A stretch of 64,000 nt of DNA, from the NCBI RefSeq assembly GCF_005116675.2, contig NZ_CP050699.1, forward strand, positions 372,001-436,000, in the 5' to 3' direction. The DNA comes from Desulfosediminicola ganghwensis. Lineage in GTDB: Bacteria; Desulfobacterota; Desulfobulbia; Desulfobulbales; Desulfocapsaceae. Each line of letters starts with the position of its first letter. Position 1 is the first letter of the stretch. Below are positions 17,014-25,521 of the stretch, one piece after another. The notes under the pieces are model-generated. The model made no database searches. It saw only the letters and a list, made by a program, of their open reading frames with translations, and was not told the DNA's origin. The position numbers were made by a program, and so were the translations under genes.

Positions 17014-18609
17014 ATGAACGCACCAAGTACAACTGAAGCAGAGATCATGACAGAGTCCGTATCCGCATCATTTGACAGCTACACCAAAGAATTACTTGAG
17101 ACCCTGAGCGGCAAGGCAGAAGGCACGGTTGAAGCGGCTGACAAAATTGAAATTGCAAATCTACTTGAAAACGCGCAAAGCCAGCAACTCACTGCGCCGA
17201 TTGTCGATCTGTTCAACAGGCTGCTTGAATTGCAGGAGAAAACCGGAGCTTCCCCCGCAGACTTCGGCATACCCATTGACCAGTTGGAGCAACTCGCCAG
17301 AAAGCATGAGGAAATTGACGAGCACATGGTCTCCGTCGGCGGTCGCCTCACCCAGGCTCTGCCTATCGCCAGCACTGCCAACAGCAGGGTTGAAGAGTAC
17401 CTTGCCAAAAAAGATACGGAAGCGCCAAGTGGTATCGAACTCTGGGAAACAATAGAGGAGAACAGGAAAAAGATTCAGTCCGAGCTCGGGATGAGCGATG
17501 ACGACTGGAACTCGTTCAACGGCCAGATCCGTTACGCCATCGACTCTGTCGAAACCCTGGCCAAACTGATCGACTTGCCAGCAGATGTGCTTGAGTCCAT
17601 TGCCAATGTCACTAAGACCTACCGCATGCGCCTCACCCCGTATTACACCAGCCTCATTATGCCGGGCGCCATCAACGACCCGATTATGCTGCAATCAGTA
17701 CCCACAGGAGAGATGGTTCAAAATGCGGGAATTGAAATACCGCCCGTCGCGGCCGACCACTCCCCGGCCCGCCTGGTCGACCAGTTTTACCCGAGGGTAG
17801 TGACCATCAAGGCAACCAACATGTGCGCGATGTACTGCACCCACTGCCTGCGTCTTGCCCACATTGGTAAAAAAGACAAGGTCTACTCCAAAGAGGCATA
17901 TGGCGAAGCTCTTGACTACATCCGAAAAAATGATCGTATCCGCGACGTGTTGATCACCGGTGGCGACGCCTTTTTACTGCCAAATTCGCTGCTTGAATGG
18001 CTGCTTGGCGAGCTCGACAGTATCGACCACATCAAGGCCAAGCGACTTGGCACTCGTATTCCGGTTACCGCACCAATGCGCGTCGATGATGGGCTGCTCG
18101 ACATCCTGGAGGCCAGCAACGACAAGAAACCGATCAGGGTCGTTACCCAGATTAATACCCCACAGGAAATCACTCCGGTATCCCGAAATGTCTTCCGGCA
18201 GATTTCCAAGCGCACCTTCACCGTTCTCAACCAGGCGGTACTGCTGAAAGGAATCAACGATACCCGGGTCAAGATGTGGAAATTGTGCGAAACAGTGCAG
18301 GAAGCATATGTTCGCCCGTACTACCTTTTCAACTGCAGCTACCGAAACCCGCAATTCAAGCATTTCAGGGTACCTCTGGAAGTCGGCCGTGATCTTGTGG
18401 AATCGATGTACGGCAATATCTCGGGTGATGCCATACCACGTTATATCGCCACCGCCGGCGGCAAAATCCCATTGCATCGTTCCAACGTTGTCAGCGGTAG
18501 TGATGGCCAGTATGTGCTGAAGAAACCCTGGAGCGGAGAAGAGGTCAGCTACCCTGACGCTGATCCGGATGTCTATCAGCAGGATAATTTTGCCTTCAAG
18601 ATGAAATAG
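17014..18609 (+). CDS. KamA-family radical SAM protein (aminomutase-like, unknown substrate)
   Basis: The radical SAM motif C-x3-C-x2-C is at Cys271, Cys275 and Cys278 (MCAMYCTHCLRL). Family blocks DVLITGGDAFLL, LGTRIPVTAPMR, LKGINDT and VRPYYLFNC follow, and the PLP-binding lysine is probably Lys484 in ATAGGKIP. The known family (lysine and glutamate 2,3-aminomutase, EpmB) moves an amino group from C2 to C3. The two aspartates that hold the lysine side chain in the clostridial enzyme (Asp293, Asp330) are absent: Ser442 replaces the first and no Asp precedes AGGK. About 230 residues precede the core, longer than in lysine aminomutase. AAGGAG precedes the ATG. The gene lies between ATP-grasp and M20 genes with gaps of 15 and 2 bp. 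Confidence 0.88.
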   Translation: MNAPSTTEAEIMTESVSASFDSYTKELLETLSGKAEGTVEAADKIEIANLLENAQSQQLTAPIVDLFNRLLELQEKTGASPADFGIPIDQLEQLARKHEEIDEHMVSVGGRLTQALPIASTANSRVEEYLAKKDTEAPSGIELWETIEENRKKIQSELGMSDDDWNSFNGQIRYAIDSVETLAKLIDLPADVLESIANVTKTYRMRLTPYYTSLIMPGAINDPIMLQSVPTGEMVQNAGIEIPPVAADHSPARLVDQFYPRVVTIKATNMCAMYCTHCLRLAHIGKKDKVYSKEAYGEALDYIRKNDRIRDVLITGGDAFLLPNSLLEWLLGELDSIDHIKAKRLGTRIPVTAPMRVDDGLLDILEASNDKKPIRVVTQINTPQEITPVSRNVFRQISKRTFTVLNQAVLLKGINDTRVKMWKLCETVQEAYVRPYYLFNCSYRNPQFKHFRVPLEVGRDLVESMYGNISGDAIPRYIATAGGKIPLHRSNVVSGSDGQYVLKKPWSGEEVSYPDADPDVYQQDNFAFKMK

Positions 18610-18611
18610 CG

Positions 18612-19781
18612 ATGCGTAGCCAGATTGCCGAGTTTTTAAAAAACAGTGAGCAGGACCTGTTCCGGTTGTTGCGGGAACTGGTCCTGCAGTCAAGTTACAG
18701 CCGGGATAAGGCTGGCGTTGATGTAGTTGGAGAAATCATCAGCCGGGAACTCTCAACTCTGCCGATGGATTTAAAACGCTACGAATCGAGCGAATACGGC
18801 AACAATCTGTTGTTTCGGAGCCCTGCCTGCTGCCCGGGTACCAAGCCTATTCTGCTGGTGGGTCACATGGATACCGTGTTTCCACCAGACAGCCATTTCA
18901 ATTGGTTTAAGGAAGAAAACGGTAAAGTCTTCGGGCCCGGTGTGATCGACATGAAAGGCGGTCTGGTGGTCGCCATATTTGCCTTGAAGGCGCTTTACAA
19001 GATGGGGCTCTTGCCTTCTCTTCCCATTACGCTGCTCTGCAATTCCGATGAGGAAATCGGTTCCCCTTCCTCCCGCCAACTCATTGCCGATGAAGGGGCC
19101 AGGAGTTTGTTGGCCATGGTCTTTGAATGTGGCGGCCTTGGCGGTGAAATAGTGACCGGCCGCAAAGGCAAAACAGGTTATTCACTGAGCGTTCAAGGCA
19201 AAGCCGGCCATGCTGCTTTTGCTGGCAAGGACAAAGCCAGTGCCATCCTCGAACTCGCCCGTAAAACTATCGCCATGGAGCAATTAAACGACCCCGGGCG
19301 ACAACTTGTGGTAAATGTAGGTGTGGTGGCTGGTGGCTTGGGGCCCAACACCATTGCAGAAAATGCCTCTGCCCAGATAGACACCCGATTTCTCACAGCA
19401 GCAGATGCCAGGCACTGCCATGCTGCACTCAACAGTATAACCAATGAGTGCACTACACCAGAAACACACGCAGAACTGACAGTCACTTCGAGGCGTGATC
19501 CGATGGAACAGAGTGCTGCCAACAAAATGCTCTACACTGCGATTTATAAAGAAGCTCAGCAGCTTGGTCTTCCCCTGAGAGAGGAATTGAGAAGTGGTGT
19601 CTCCGACGCCAATATCATAGCTGGAGTGAAAACCCCGGTGATCGACGGCCTTGGGCCAATCGGCGACCTCGATCACAGTGATCGTGAGTATATGTTGCGG
19701 GATAGCCTCCTTGAGCGGACTCTCCTCACGGCCTGTTCAATCATAACCCTTTGGGAGAACCATTCGGCCCAGCCCTCCTGA
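18612..19781 (+). CDS. M20-family metallopeptidase (carboxypeptidase G2/ArgE-like)
   Basis: The 389-residue protein has all di-zinc ligands of the M20 family: His85 (GHMDTVF), Asp113 bridging (VIDMKGG), Glu148 beside the catalytic base Glu147 (SDEEIGS), Glu172 (FECGG) and His355 (DLDHSDREY). A dimerisation domain with GKAGHAAFAG lies in the middle. There is no signal peptide, so it is cytoplasmic. The closest character is of glutamate-carboxypeptidase-type enzymes, which hydrolyse N-acyl amino acids or dipeptides. The start is 2 bp after the KamA-like stop, so it is translationally coupled. Together with the ATP-grasp enzyme it suggests formation and hydrolysis of an amide of an unusual amino acid. 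Confidence 0.88.
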   Translation: MRSQIAEFLKNSEQDLFRLLRELVLQSSYSRDKAGVDVVGEIISRELSTLPMDLKRYESSEYGNNLLFRSPACCPGTKPILLVGHMDTVFPPDSHFNWFKEENGKVFGPGVIDMKGGLVVAIFALKALYKMGLLPSLPITLLCNSDEEIGSPSSRQLIADEGARSLLAMVFECGGLGGEIVTGRKGKTGYSLSVQGKAGHAAFAGKDKASAILELARKTIAMEQLNDPGRQLVVNVGVVAGGLGPNTIAENASAQIDTRFLTAADARHCHAALNSITNECTTPETHAELTVTSRRDPMEQSAANKMLYTAIYKEAQQLGLPLREELRSGVSDANIIAGVKTPVIDGLGPIGDLDHSDREYMLRDSLLERTLLTACSIITLWENHSAQPS

Positions 19782-19791
19782 TCTGTCTTTT

Positions 19792-19840
19792 ACATATGCA
19801 GCCGCCGCCTGTAGCTATGAGGCCGGCTGCATATGTTTCC
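19792..19840 (+). terminator. Hairpin ending the ATP-grasp/KamA/M20 operon
   Basis: ACATATGCAGCCG (19792-19804) and CGGCTGCATATGT (19824-19836) form a perfect 13-bp stem 10 bp after the M20 stop codon. Only a short T-rich tail follows, so termination may be partial. Confidence 0.6.
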
Positions 19841-19905
19841 CCATCATGCTTGCCCCTCGGCCTGGTCAAGCAGTTACCTGATAATACACACTATTTATCC
19901 TTTCA

Positions 19906-19934
19906 TTGACACAGCAGTTACCAAACTATAGATT
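19906..19934 (+). promoter_or_regulatory. Sigma-70-like promoter for pncA-pncB
   Basis: TTGACA at 19906-19911 is followed after 17 bp by TAGATT at 19929-19934, about 100 bp before the preferred pncA start. This is the best -35/-10 pair in the gap of about 250 bp after the M20 gene. Confidence 0.5.
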
Positions 19935-20034
19935 GTATTCAGATACTTGATAACTTTTGGCTTCCCAGCCAACCAAGCCTCGTCAATCTTGTCCAACATC
20001 ATTAGGTGGGCAGTATTTCAAATACATTCAGACG

Positions 20035-20613
20035 ATGAACTCATTAAATCCAGAGCAGGATGCGCTCCTCATTGTTGATATCCAGAATGACTTTCTCCCC
20101 GGCGGCAGTCTGGCCATTACCGATGGAGATAGTATTATCCCGACAATAAACAGTTATATTAAGAAATTCGCCGATGCTGGTGCTGCTATATTTGCCAGCA
20201 GAGATTATCATCCGGCTGAACATATCTCCTTCAAGGACCAGGGTGGTCCCTGGCCACCTCATTGTGTGGTCGGAACATGGGGAGTGCAATTCCACCCGGA
20301 TCTGCAGCTTAGTGATAACACCATCTATATAGAAAAAGGCACTAATATCGGCAAAGAAGCATACTCGGCAATGGATGAAACTCCCCTCGCCGGCAAATTG
20401 CAGCAAGCAGCTATCAAGCGGGTCTTTATCTGCGGCGTTGCCACCGATTACTGCGTGCTTGCCTCTGGCAAAGACCTGCTCGCAGCCGCATTTGAGGTGG
20501 TACTGCTCATGGACGCCATTAAAGCTGTCGACGTGAACCCGGGTGATGGTGACCGGGCTGTTGCCGAGCTGATCTCCTCTGGTGCGACCCAGCTAACTAT
20601 CAATAACCTTTAA
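20035..20613 (+). CDS. pncA: Nicotinamidase
   Basis: This cysteine hydrolase of the isochorismatase fold has the nicotinamidase triad Asp15 (LLIVDIQNDF), Lys101 (YIEKGTN) and Cys140 (CGVATDYCV). The metal-binding DYHPAEHISF segment is also present. It deamidates nicotinamide to nicotinate for NAD salvage. An in-frame ATG at 19957 exists, but the extra 26 residues look non-conserved, so the start at 20035 (192 residues) is preferred. pncB follows 25 bp downstream, so one operon performs the two salvage steps. Confidence 0.93.
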   Translation: MNSLNPEQDALLIVDIQNDFLPGGSLAITDGDSIIPTINSYIKKFADAGAAIFASRDYHPAEHISFKDQGGPWPPHCVVGTWGVQFHPDLQLSDNTIYIEKGTNIGKEAYSAMDETPLAGKLQQAAIKRVFICGVATDYCVLASGKDLLAAAFEVVLLMDAIKAVDVNPGDGDRAVAELISSGATQLTINNL

Positions 20614-20638
20614 CATACAACTGTCAGGCTGTAACAAT

Positions 20639-21988
20639 ATGCAAACTATCTCCCCGCTGCTCACCGACTTTTATCAGCTGACCATGATGCAGGCGTATTA
20701 CGATCATGGTATGGAAGACGAGGCTGTGTTTGAGTTTTTCGTTCGCAAGCTCCCTTCCGAGCGTAAATTTTTCGTTGCCAGTGGCCTGGAACAGGTTGTT
20801 GAGTATCTGGAGACTGTTCATTTCAGCGAAGCTGATATCGATTTTTTGCGTCGTGATGGCCGCTTTAACGAGAATTTTCTCAATCGTATAAGGGATTTTG
20901 AGTTCAGCGGCTCCGTGGATGCAATGGCGGAGGGAACTCTGTTTTTTACCGATGAACCAATTCTTCGCATCACCGCCCCATTGCCGGTGGCACAACTTGT
21001 CGAAACCCGTATCATCAATATTCTGCAATTTCAGACCCTGATCGCCTCAAAAGCGATTCGCATGAAACAGATCATGCCGGAAAGTACGCTCATCGATTAC
21101 GGGCTTCGCAGAGCCCACGGAGCTGAGGCCGGTCTTCTTGCGGCTCGAGCCAGTTATATCGCCGGCTTCACCGGCACAGCAACCGTCGCCGCCGGCATGA
21201 CATTTTCCATCCCGGTATACGGCACAATGGCCCACTCGTTCATTCAGGCTCACCTTTCCGAGCGTAAAGCATTTTCTGATTTCGCGGTCAGCCATCCCGA
21301 CAATACCGTGCTGCTTCTCGATACCTACGACACCATTCGGGGCGCACACAAAGCTGTAGATCTGGCCAGGGATCTCGCTAATAGAAATATCAAGATCAAG
21401 GGGGTGCGACTCGACAGTGGTGATATGATCAAACTCTCCAGGCAGGTACGAAAAATTCTCGATGATGGTGGCCTGCATGATGTCGCAATATTTGCCAGCG
21501 GTAACCTGGATGAATATGCGCTTCAACGCTTTAGGGACGAAGCCGCTGCAGTAGACGGCTTCGGCATTGGTACCAAAATGACCACCTCAGCGGATGTTCC
21601 ATACCTGGATTGTGCCTATAAACTTGTCGAGTACGCGGGCCAGGGACGCAGAAAACTTGCCCAGAATAAATCTACCTGGGCTGGCAGAAAACAGGTCTTC
21701 CGCAACTATGGTGATGACGGTACCATGACTGGCGACACCATGTGCCTCGCCCATGAACTGCATTCTGGTGAAAAATTGATCAAACCTGTCATGCAGCAGG
21801 GAAAACGAGTATCTCAACTACCGACATTGGATGAAACCAGAACCTACGTGCTCAAACAACTCGGTACTGTTCCAGAAGGCCTGCAGCCAGACTCCGAAGA
21901 GGATTACTACTACCCTGTTCAACAGTCTGAGGAGCTTGTCTCATATTGTGACGAGGTTTCAAAAGTAATGACCAGGAATCACGATTAA
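20639..21988 (+). CDS. pncB: Nicotinate phosphoribosyltransferase
   Basis: The 449-residue enzyme converts nicotinate and PRPP to nicotinate mononucleotide. It starts with the family signature SPLLTDFYQLTMMQAYY and carries FEFFVRKLPSERKFFVASGL, FGLRRAHG-type YGLRRAHGAEAG, GTMAHSFIQA, LLDTYDT and the phosphate-binding VRLDSGDM and GIGTKMTTS segments. It follows pncA in the same operon. The start at 20639 gives a normal family length. Confidence 0.95.
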   Translation: MQTISPLLTDFYQLTMMQAYYDHGMEDEAVFEFFVRKLPSERKFFVASGLEQVVEYLETVHFSEADIDFLRRDGRFNENFLNRIRDFEFSGSVDAMAEGTLFFTDEPILRITAPLPVAQLVETRIINILQFQTLIASKAIRMKQIMPESTLIDYGLRRAHGAEAGLLAARASYIAGFTGTATVAAGMTFSIPVYGTMAHSFIQAHLSERKAFSDFAVSHPDNTVLLLDTYDTIRGAHKAVDLARDLANRNIKIKGVRLDSGDMIKLSRQVRKILDDGGLHDVAIFASGNLDEYALQRFRDEAAAVDGFGIGTKMTTSADVPYLDCAYKLVEYAGQGRRKLAQNKSTWAGRKQVFRNYGDDGTMTGDTMCLAHELHSGEKLIKPVMQQGKRVSQLPTLDETRTYVLKQLGTVPEGLQPDSEEDYYYPVQQSEELVSYCDEVSKVMTRNHD

Positions 21989-22147
21989 CCGCAGGGCGCA
22001 ACAACCACCGGGCCTGTATCCCGATGATCATTATGCCTCTCTCACTGCTGGTCAGGCTCTATACTGCTTCGGGCCTGACCATGCCTGAACGTCTGAGATA
22101 CTCATGCTTACCGTGATTGCCTGGTCTTCAATACCCGCAAAGAACCT

Positions 22148-24289
22148 TCAGGAGCGTTCGGCCTGTCTCGCCCGTAACACGGCAGGCATACTTTGCAGTC
22201 CCTCCTCAGTCATCGGCTCGTCTCCAAACAACATCATGCCTATGGAAAAGCCCAGCTCACGATAAGCTTCGAACTGTTGCTCATCAAAAAACTGATCATT
22301 TGTGGTCTGGTCCGGAAATGAGCTGTCTTTTCGTTTATATCCATAGATATCTTCACTGAGCTCTTTGACCAGAGTTGACTTCACATAGATAAAGCTTCCC
22401 TCTTCACCATTAATATATTTTATGGTGCCAATCGCATACGGCAGCTTCGAAATACCTGTCGCCTCAGCCGGTTGTAAAAGGTCTGTGCACAATGAAAGTT
22501 CGGCACCAAAATCAACCCGCACCAGTTCAATCAACTTCGCTAAATCACTAAAACTGAATGCAGGGTCACAACCAGCATCAGAAGCAACAATCAACCTGCA
22601 ACGCCTGCGGATAAGTTCATATACCGCAAGGTTTTCGAAGTGGCCTCCGTCTGAGAGGTGTACCTGATGGCAATTCTCGTTAAGGCCGACTCCCAGCATC
22701 TCCCGAAAGATATAATAGTACCAGGCCGGCGCCCTCAAGGGTTTATAACATTTGTCCTTCACTTTTGGATTCCTGGCCCAGTAACCAAGCCTGACGTTGA
22801 ACAGCGTCATCAAAAATGACAGGGGACGGGAACGGGTCGCATAGGTATTGGGGTCAACTGCAGCACCTGAAATGGCCATTGCCGTTGCCAGGTCCGTCTC
22901 ACCTCCGGCATAACGCTCTGTTTCGAGCCAGTCAGTATTGTCCGAGCCGCAATAATATGGACTCAGAACAAAATTTTCCCCTCCTCTTCGCTTGAGCTTG
23001 GGGTTGCCTGAGCCAACTGTCTGAAGATTGGTATTGATGATATGATATGGCGTATCTGTTTCAGCCTGCTGAATAGTGCTGAGGTAGCAATAGTCCGCAT
23101 CTCTCGCTGTTGCATTTATCCGCTGCGTACTCGCCTTACCAGTATCTCCACCATTGGGGCTGAAATCATACGGCATATATGCCTCTCTCAGCCGGTTTCT
23201 ATAAAACCTGTGCATGGAAACATGGTTAATATCGGCAAAAATCGCCAGGAACAGTGATATCCCCATTCCTGCATAAATCAGGTAACTAGCTGCAGTCGAG
23301 CACGACAACTCTATAACTAACTGATACATATAGAGGAATATGCCGTAAACAATCAGACTCAAACCAATCCCCATCAGCAGGGACCGTACACCACGAGTTT
23401 CATTTTGCTCTGTCCTGCCAATTAGGCCCGCACCAAATGAAATCAGACCACTTAATGAAATTGAGGAAAGAGTCGCCTTCAACCAGTCAGACCCGACAAA
23501 CTCCCTGATAGAGTTATGAGCAATGGGGATAGTGCCGACAATAAGAGCAATAACAGCGATCATCAACCCAATGCCCATCCAGACCCGAAACCAGCGTTGC
23601 ACAACTTCGTGGCAGAATTTTCGGCATCTGGTTGACACCACATAGGCAAGGGTAATCACCAGATAAGCGATGAACGATACGAGGGACAGGCAAAATATCA
23701 GAAAAAACCCATCAGGTAATGCCAGCCCCTTGTTGAGGGAGATCACCACCCCTGTAAAAATTGGTGTGCAGCTGATCGAGTTTATGGTCAACCAATAGAA
23801 CAGGGCCAGAAATACCGGAATCACAATTAGAAGATTGACGGCAACTCCTGTTATGCAGGCTGCTATCAACGCCCAGACGGTTAAGCCGTCCCCAGGCGTC
23901 AGATATTGCCCATGGCAGCGCAACCAGGCAAGCACCTTCCCCCCTGTGCCGCTATAATCTTTTCTGCTGTTACCAAATGGAAAGATGTCCCGCCCCACTA
24001 TCTTCAGCCAGGTCAGACAGGAACCAATATAACCGCCCCCGGAAACCGTAGAAAGGTAATCGACATATTTCAAGAAACCCGACCTATTCATCGCCTGGAG
24101 CAGACCGAGATTAAAGGTCGCCGATCGTATGCCTCCACCTGAAAGCGCCACTCCGATGTACTCACCCTCCTTTTGTTCCCGATAAATTCCGGCCTTCTTC
24201 CGGCGCCGACTGAGCCAGGTTTTTTCTTTCACCGGTACATTTTCACTCCCCACCAACTCCTGCCACTTCGACATACTCCCCTCCCTCAA
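22148..24289 (-). CDS. Membrane-embedded patatin-like phospholipase
   Basis: The 713-residue protein starts with a patatin oxyanion motif (ALSGGGIRSATFNLGLL) and a nucleophile elbow STVSGGGYIG with probable catalytic Ser83. About 230 residues of hydrophobic segments, roughly six to eight helices, are inserted between residues ~130 and ~360. The fold then resumes with the catalytic Asp547 in SDGGHFENLAVYEL. Patatin hydrolases cleave acyl chains of lipids through this Ser-Asp dyad. The membrane insert within the catalytic fold is unusual compared with single-domain patatins and should anchor it at the inner membrane. It is a single gene, convergent with pncB. An 8-bp hairpin (22050-22080) lies in the gap. 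Confidence 0.85.
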   Translation of the reverse strand: MREGSMSKWQELVGSENVPVKEKTWLSRRRKKAGIYREQKEGEYIGVALSGGGIRSATFNLGLLQAMNRSGFLKYVDYLSTVSGGGYIGSCLTWLKIVGRDIFPFGNSRKDYSGTGGKVLAWLRCHGQYLTPGDGLTVWALIAACITGVAVNLLIVIPVFLALFYWLTINSISCTPIFTGVVISLNKGLALPDGFFLIFCLSLVSFIAYLVITLAYVVSTRCRKFCHEVVQRWFRVWMGIGLMIAVIALIVGTIPIAHNSIREFVGSDWLKATLSSISLSGLISFGAGLIGRTEQNETRGVRSLLMGIGLSLIVYGIFLYMYQLVIELSCSTAASYLIYAGMGISLFLAIFADINHVSMHRFYRNRLREAYMPYDFSPNGGDTGKASTQRINATARDADYCYLSTIQQAETDTPYHIINTNLQTVGSGNPKLKRRGGENFVLSPYYCGSDNTDWLETERYAGGETDLATAMAISGAAVDPNTYATRSRPLSFLMTLFNVRLGYWARNPKVKDKCYKPLRAPAWYYYIFREMLGVGLNENCHQVHLSDGGHFENLAVYELIRRRCRLIVASDAGCDPAFSFSDLAKLIELVRVDFGAELSLCTDLLQPAEATGISKLPYAIGTIKYINGEEGSFIYVKSTLVKELSEDIYGYKRKDSSFPDQTTNDQFFDEQQFEAYRELGFSIGMMLFGDEPMTEEGLQSMPAVLRARQAERS

Positions 24290-24550
24290 GCCATCATTAT
24301 ATTCAACATGCTGATATAACTTAATATTACTTAACAGCCTAACAGATTAAACATAATTTCGCAGGTCAATACTGGATATTCATTCGCAAAAATGCTGATT
24401 TACAGGAAAACTGTACCGACAACGGTGAAAGATCAGCTCTGGAATAGCTTTGTGAAAATAGCTCTTGTGCCTCAACATCTTTTTATGGCAATACAGATAG
24501 ATAATTACTTCCAAATTGAGGCCAGATTCACACACAACCAGAGGTGGGAA

Positions 24551-25213
24551 ATGAAAGTTTCTGAAACACTTTTAAAGAGATCTTCAACTCGCTGTTATCT
24601 GCCGAAACCAGTTGAACGTGAAAAGATAGAACGGCTGCTTGAACTGGCCAGGCACGCTCCATCAGGGGCCAACACCCAGCCATGGCAGGTAGCTGTTGTT
24701 ACAGGTGAAAAAAAGCAGGAATTGCAGACACAACTGGAGAAGGCCTTCTGGCAGGGAAAACCTTCCCAAAAGGATTACAACTATTACCCTGAAGAATGGG
24801 TCCCTCCCTACAGCAGGCGACGCACCAATTGCGGCATGCAACTCTACTCAGCCCTGGAGATAGAGCGTCATGATATGCAAAGACGTAAAGAGCAATGGGC
24901 AGCTAACTACCGGGCTTTTGATGCCCCGGTGATGCTCTTGTTTTTTATGGATGCTGTCCTGGCCGCCGGATCATATCTTGATTACGGCATGTTTCTGCAA
25001 TCACTCATGCTCGTGGCAGTTGAGGAAGGTCTTGCCACCTGCCCCCAGGCCGCACTCGCAGAACACCCGGACATCGTACGACAGTACCTTAACTATCCCG
25101 ACAACATGATTCTGCTTTGCGGCATGGCTCTAGGCTATAAGGATGAAACGGCCCCGGTGAATTTATACCGCACGCCCAGGGAGGAGGTGGCAGATTTTGC
25201 GCGATTCTTTTAA
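24551..25213 (+). CDS. Nitroreductase-family FMN oxidoreductase
   Basis: The protein shows the nitroreductase fold: LKRSSTRCYLPKPVEREK at the N-terminus, HAPSGANTQPWQVAVVTG as the FMN-binding loop, and a C-terminal ATCPQAALAEHP...GMALGYKDETAPVN region. Such enzymes transfer two electrons from NAD(P)H to nitro compounds, quinones or flavins. An in-frame ATG at 24392 exists, but the extra 53 residues are not family-like, and GAGGTGGGAA sits directly before the ATG at 24551, so the 220-residue form is preferred. It stands alone, divergent from the patatin gene. Confidence 0.88.
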   Translation: MKVSETLLKRSSTRCYLPKPVEREKIERLLELARHAPSGANTQPWQVAVVTGEKKQELQTQLEKAFWQGKPSQKDYNYYPEEWVPPYSRRRTNCGMQLYSALEIERHDMQRRKEQWAANYRAFDAPVMLLFFMDAVLAAGSYLDYGMFLQSLMLVAVEEGLATCPQAALAEHPDIVRQYLNYPDNMILLCGMALGYKDETAPVNLYRTPREEVADFARFF

Positions 25214-25521
25214 TACACTCACCATTACTGGTTTCACTGCTTTCCATACCGGACACATTTATCGAGTGACCAATGGCTCATTTTTTTTACTCTGACAAAA
25301 TTTCTTGAACTCTTACATACTGCACACTAGAATGCAGCGCCGTAGGGCAAAATACTCATATTCTTCATAGCAACGACGGAAGACAAGGTGGTGACACAGT
25401 GACTCTATTTTGTAATTGCCTCCATGTCTGCCAATAGAAATCCAGTAATTCTATGAAGTATAATTTTTCAATTACTTTGTCTTGCCTAAGAGATGGACTC
25501 TAAGCGTCCCTGGACTTCAGG
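25214..25521. other. Intergenic region before glycosyltransferase operon
   Basis: About 300 bp without a recognisable gene. TATTCTTCATAG near 25350 and CTATGAAGTATA near 25453 are imperfect inverted copies that could form a long-range stem. No clear promoter was identified. Confidence 0.4.

Noticed and set aside
16450-18693. Long antisense frames (up to 239 codons) in the ATP-grasp/KamA genes
   Set aside because: These are shadows of strongly coding sense frames with all catalytic motifs; none has a ribosome-binding site or domain.
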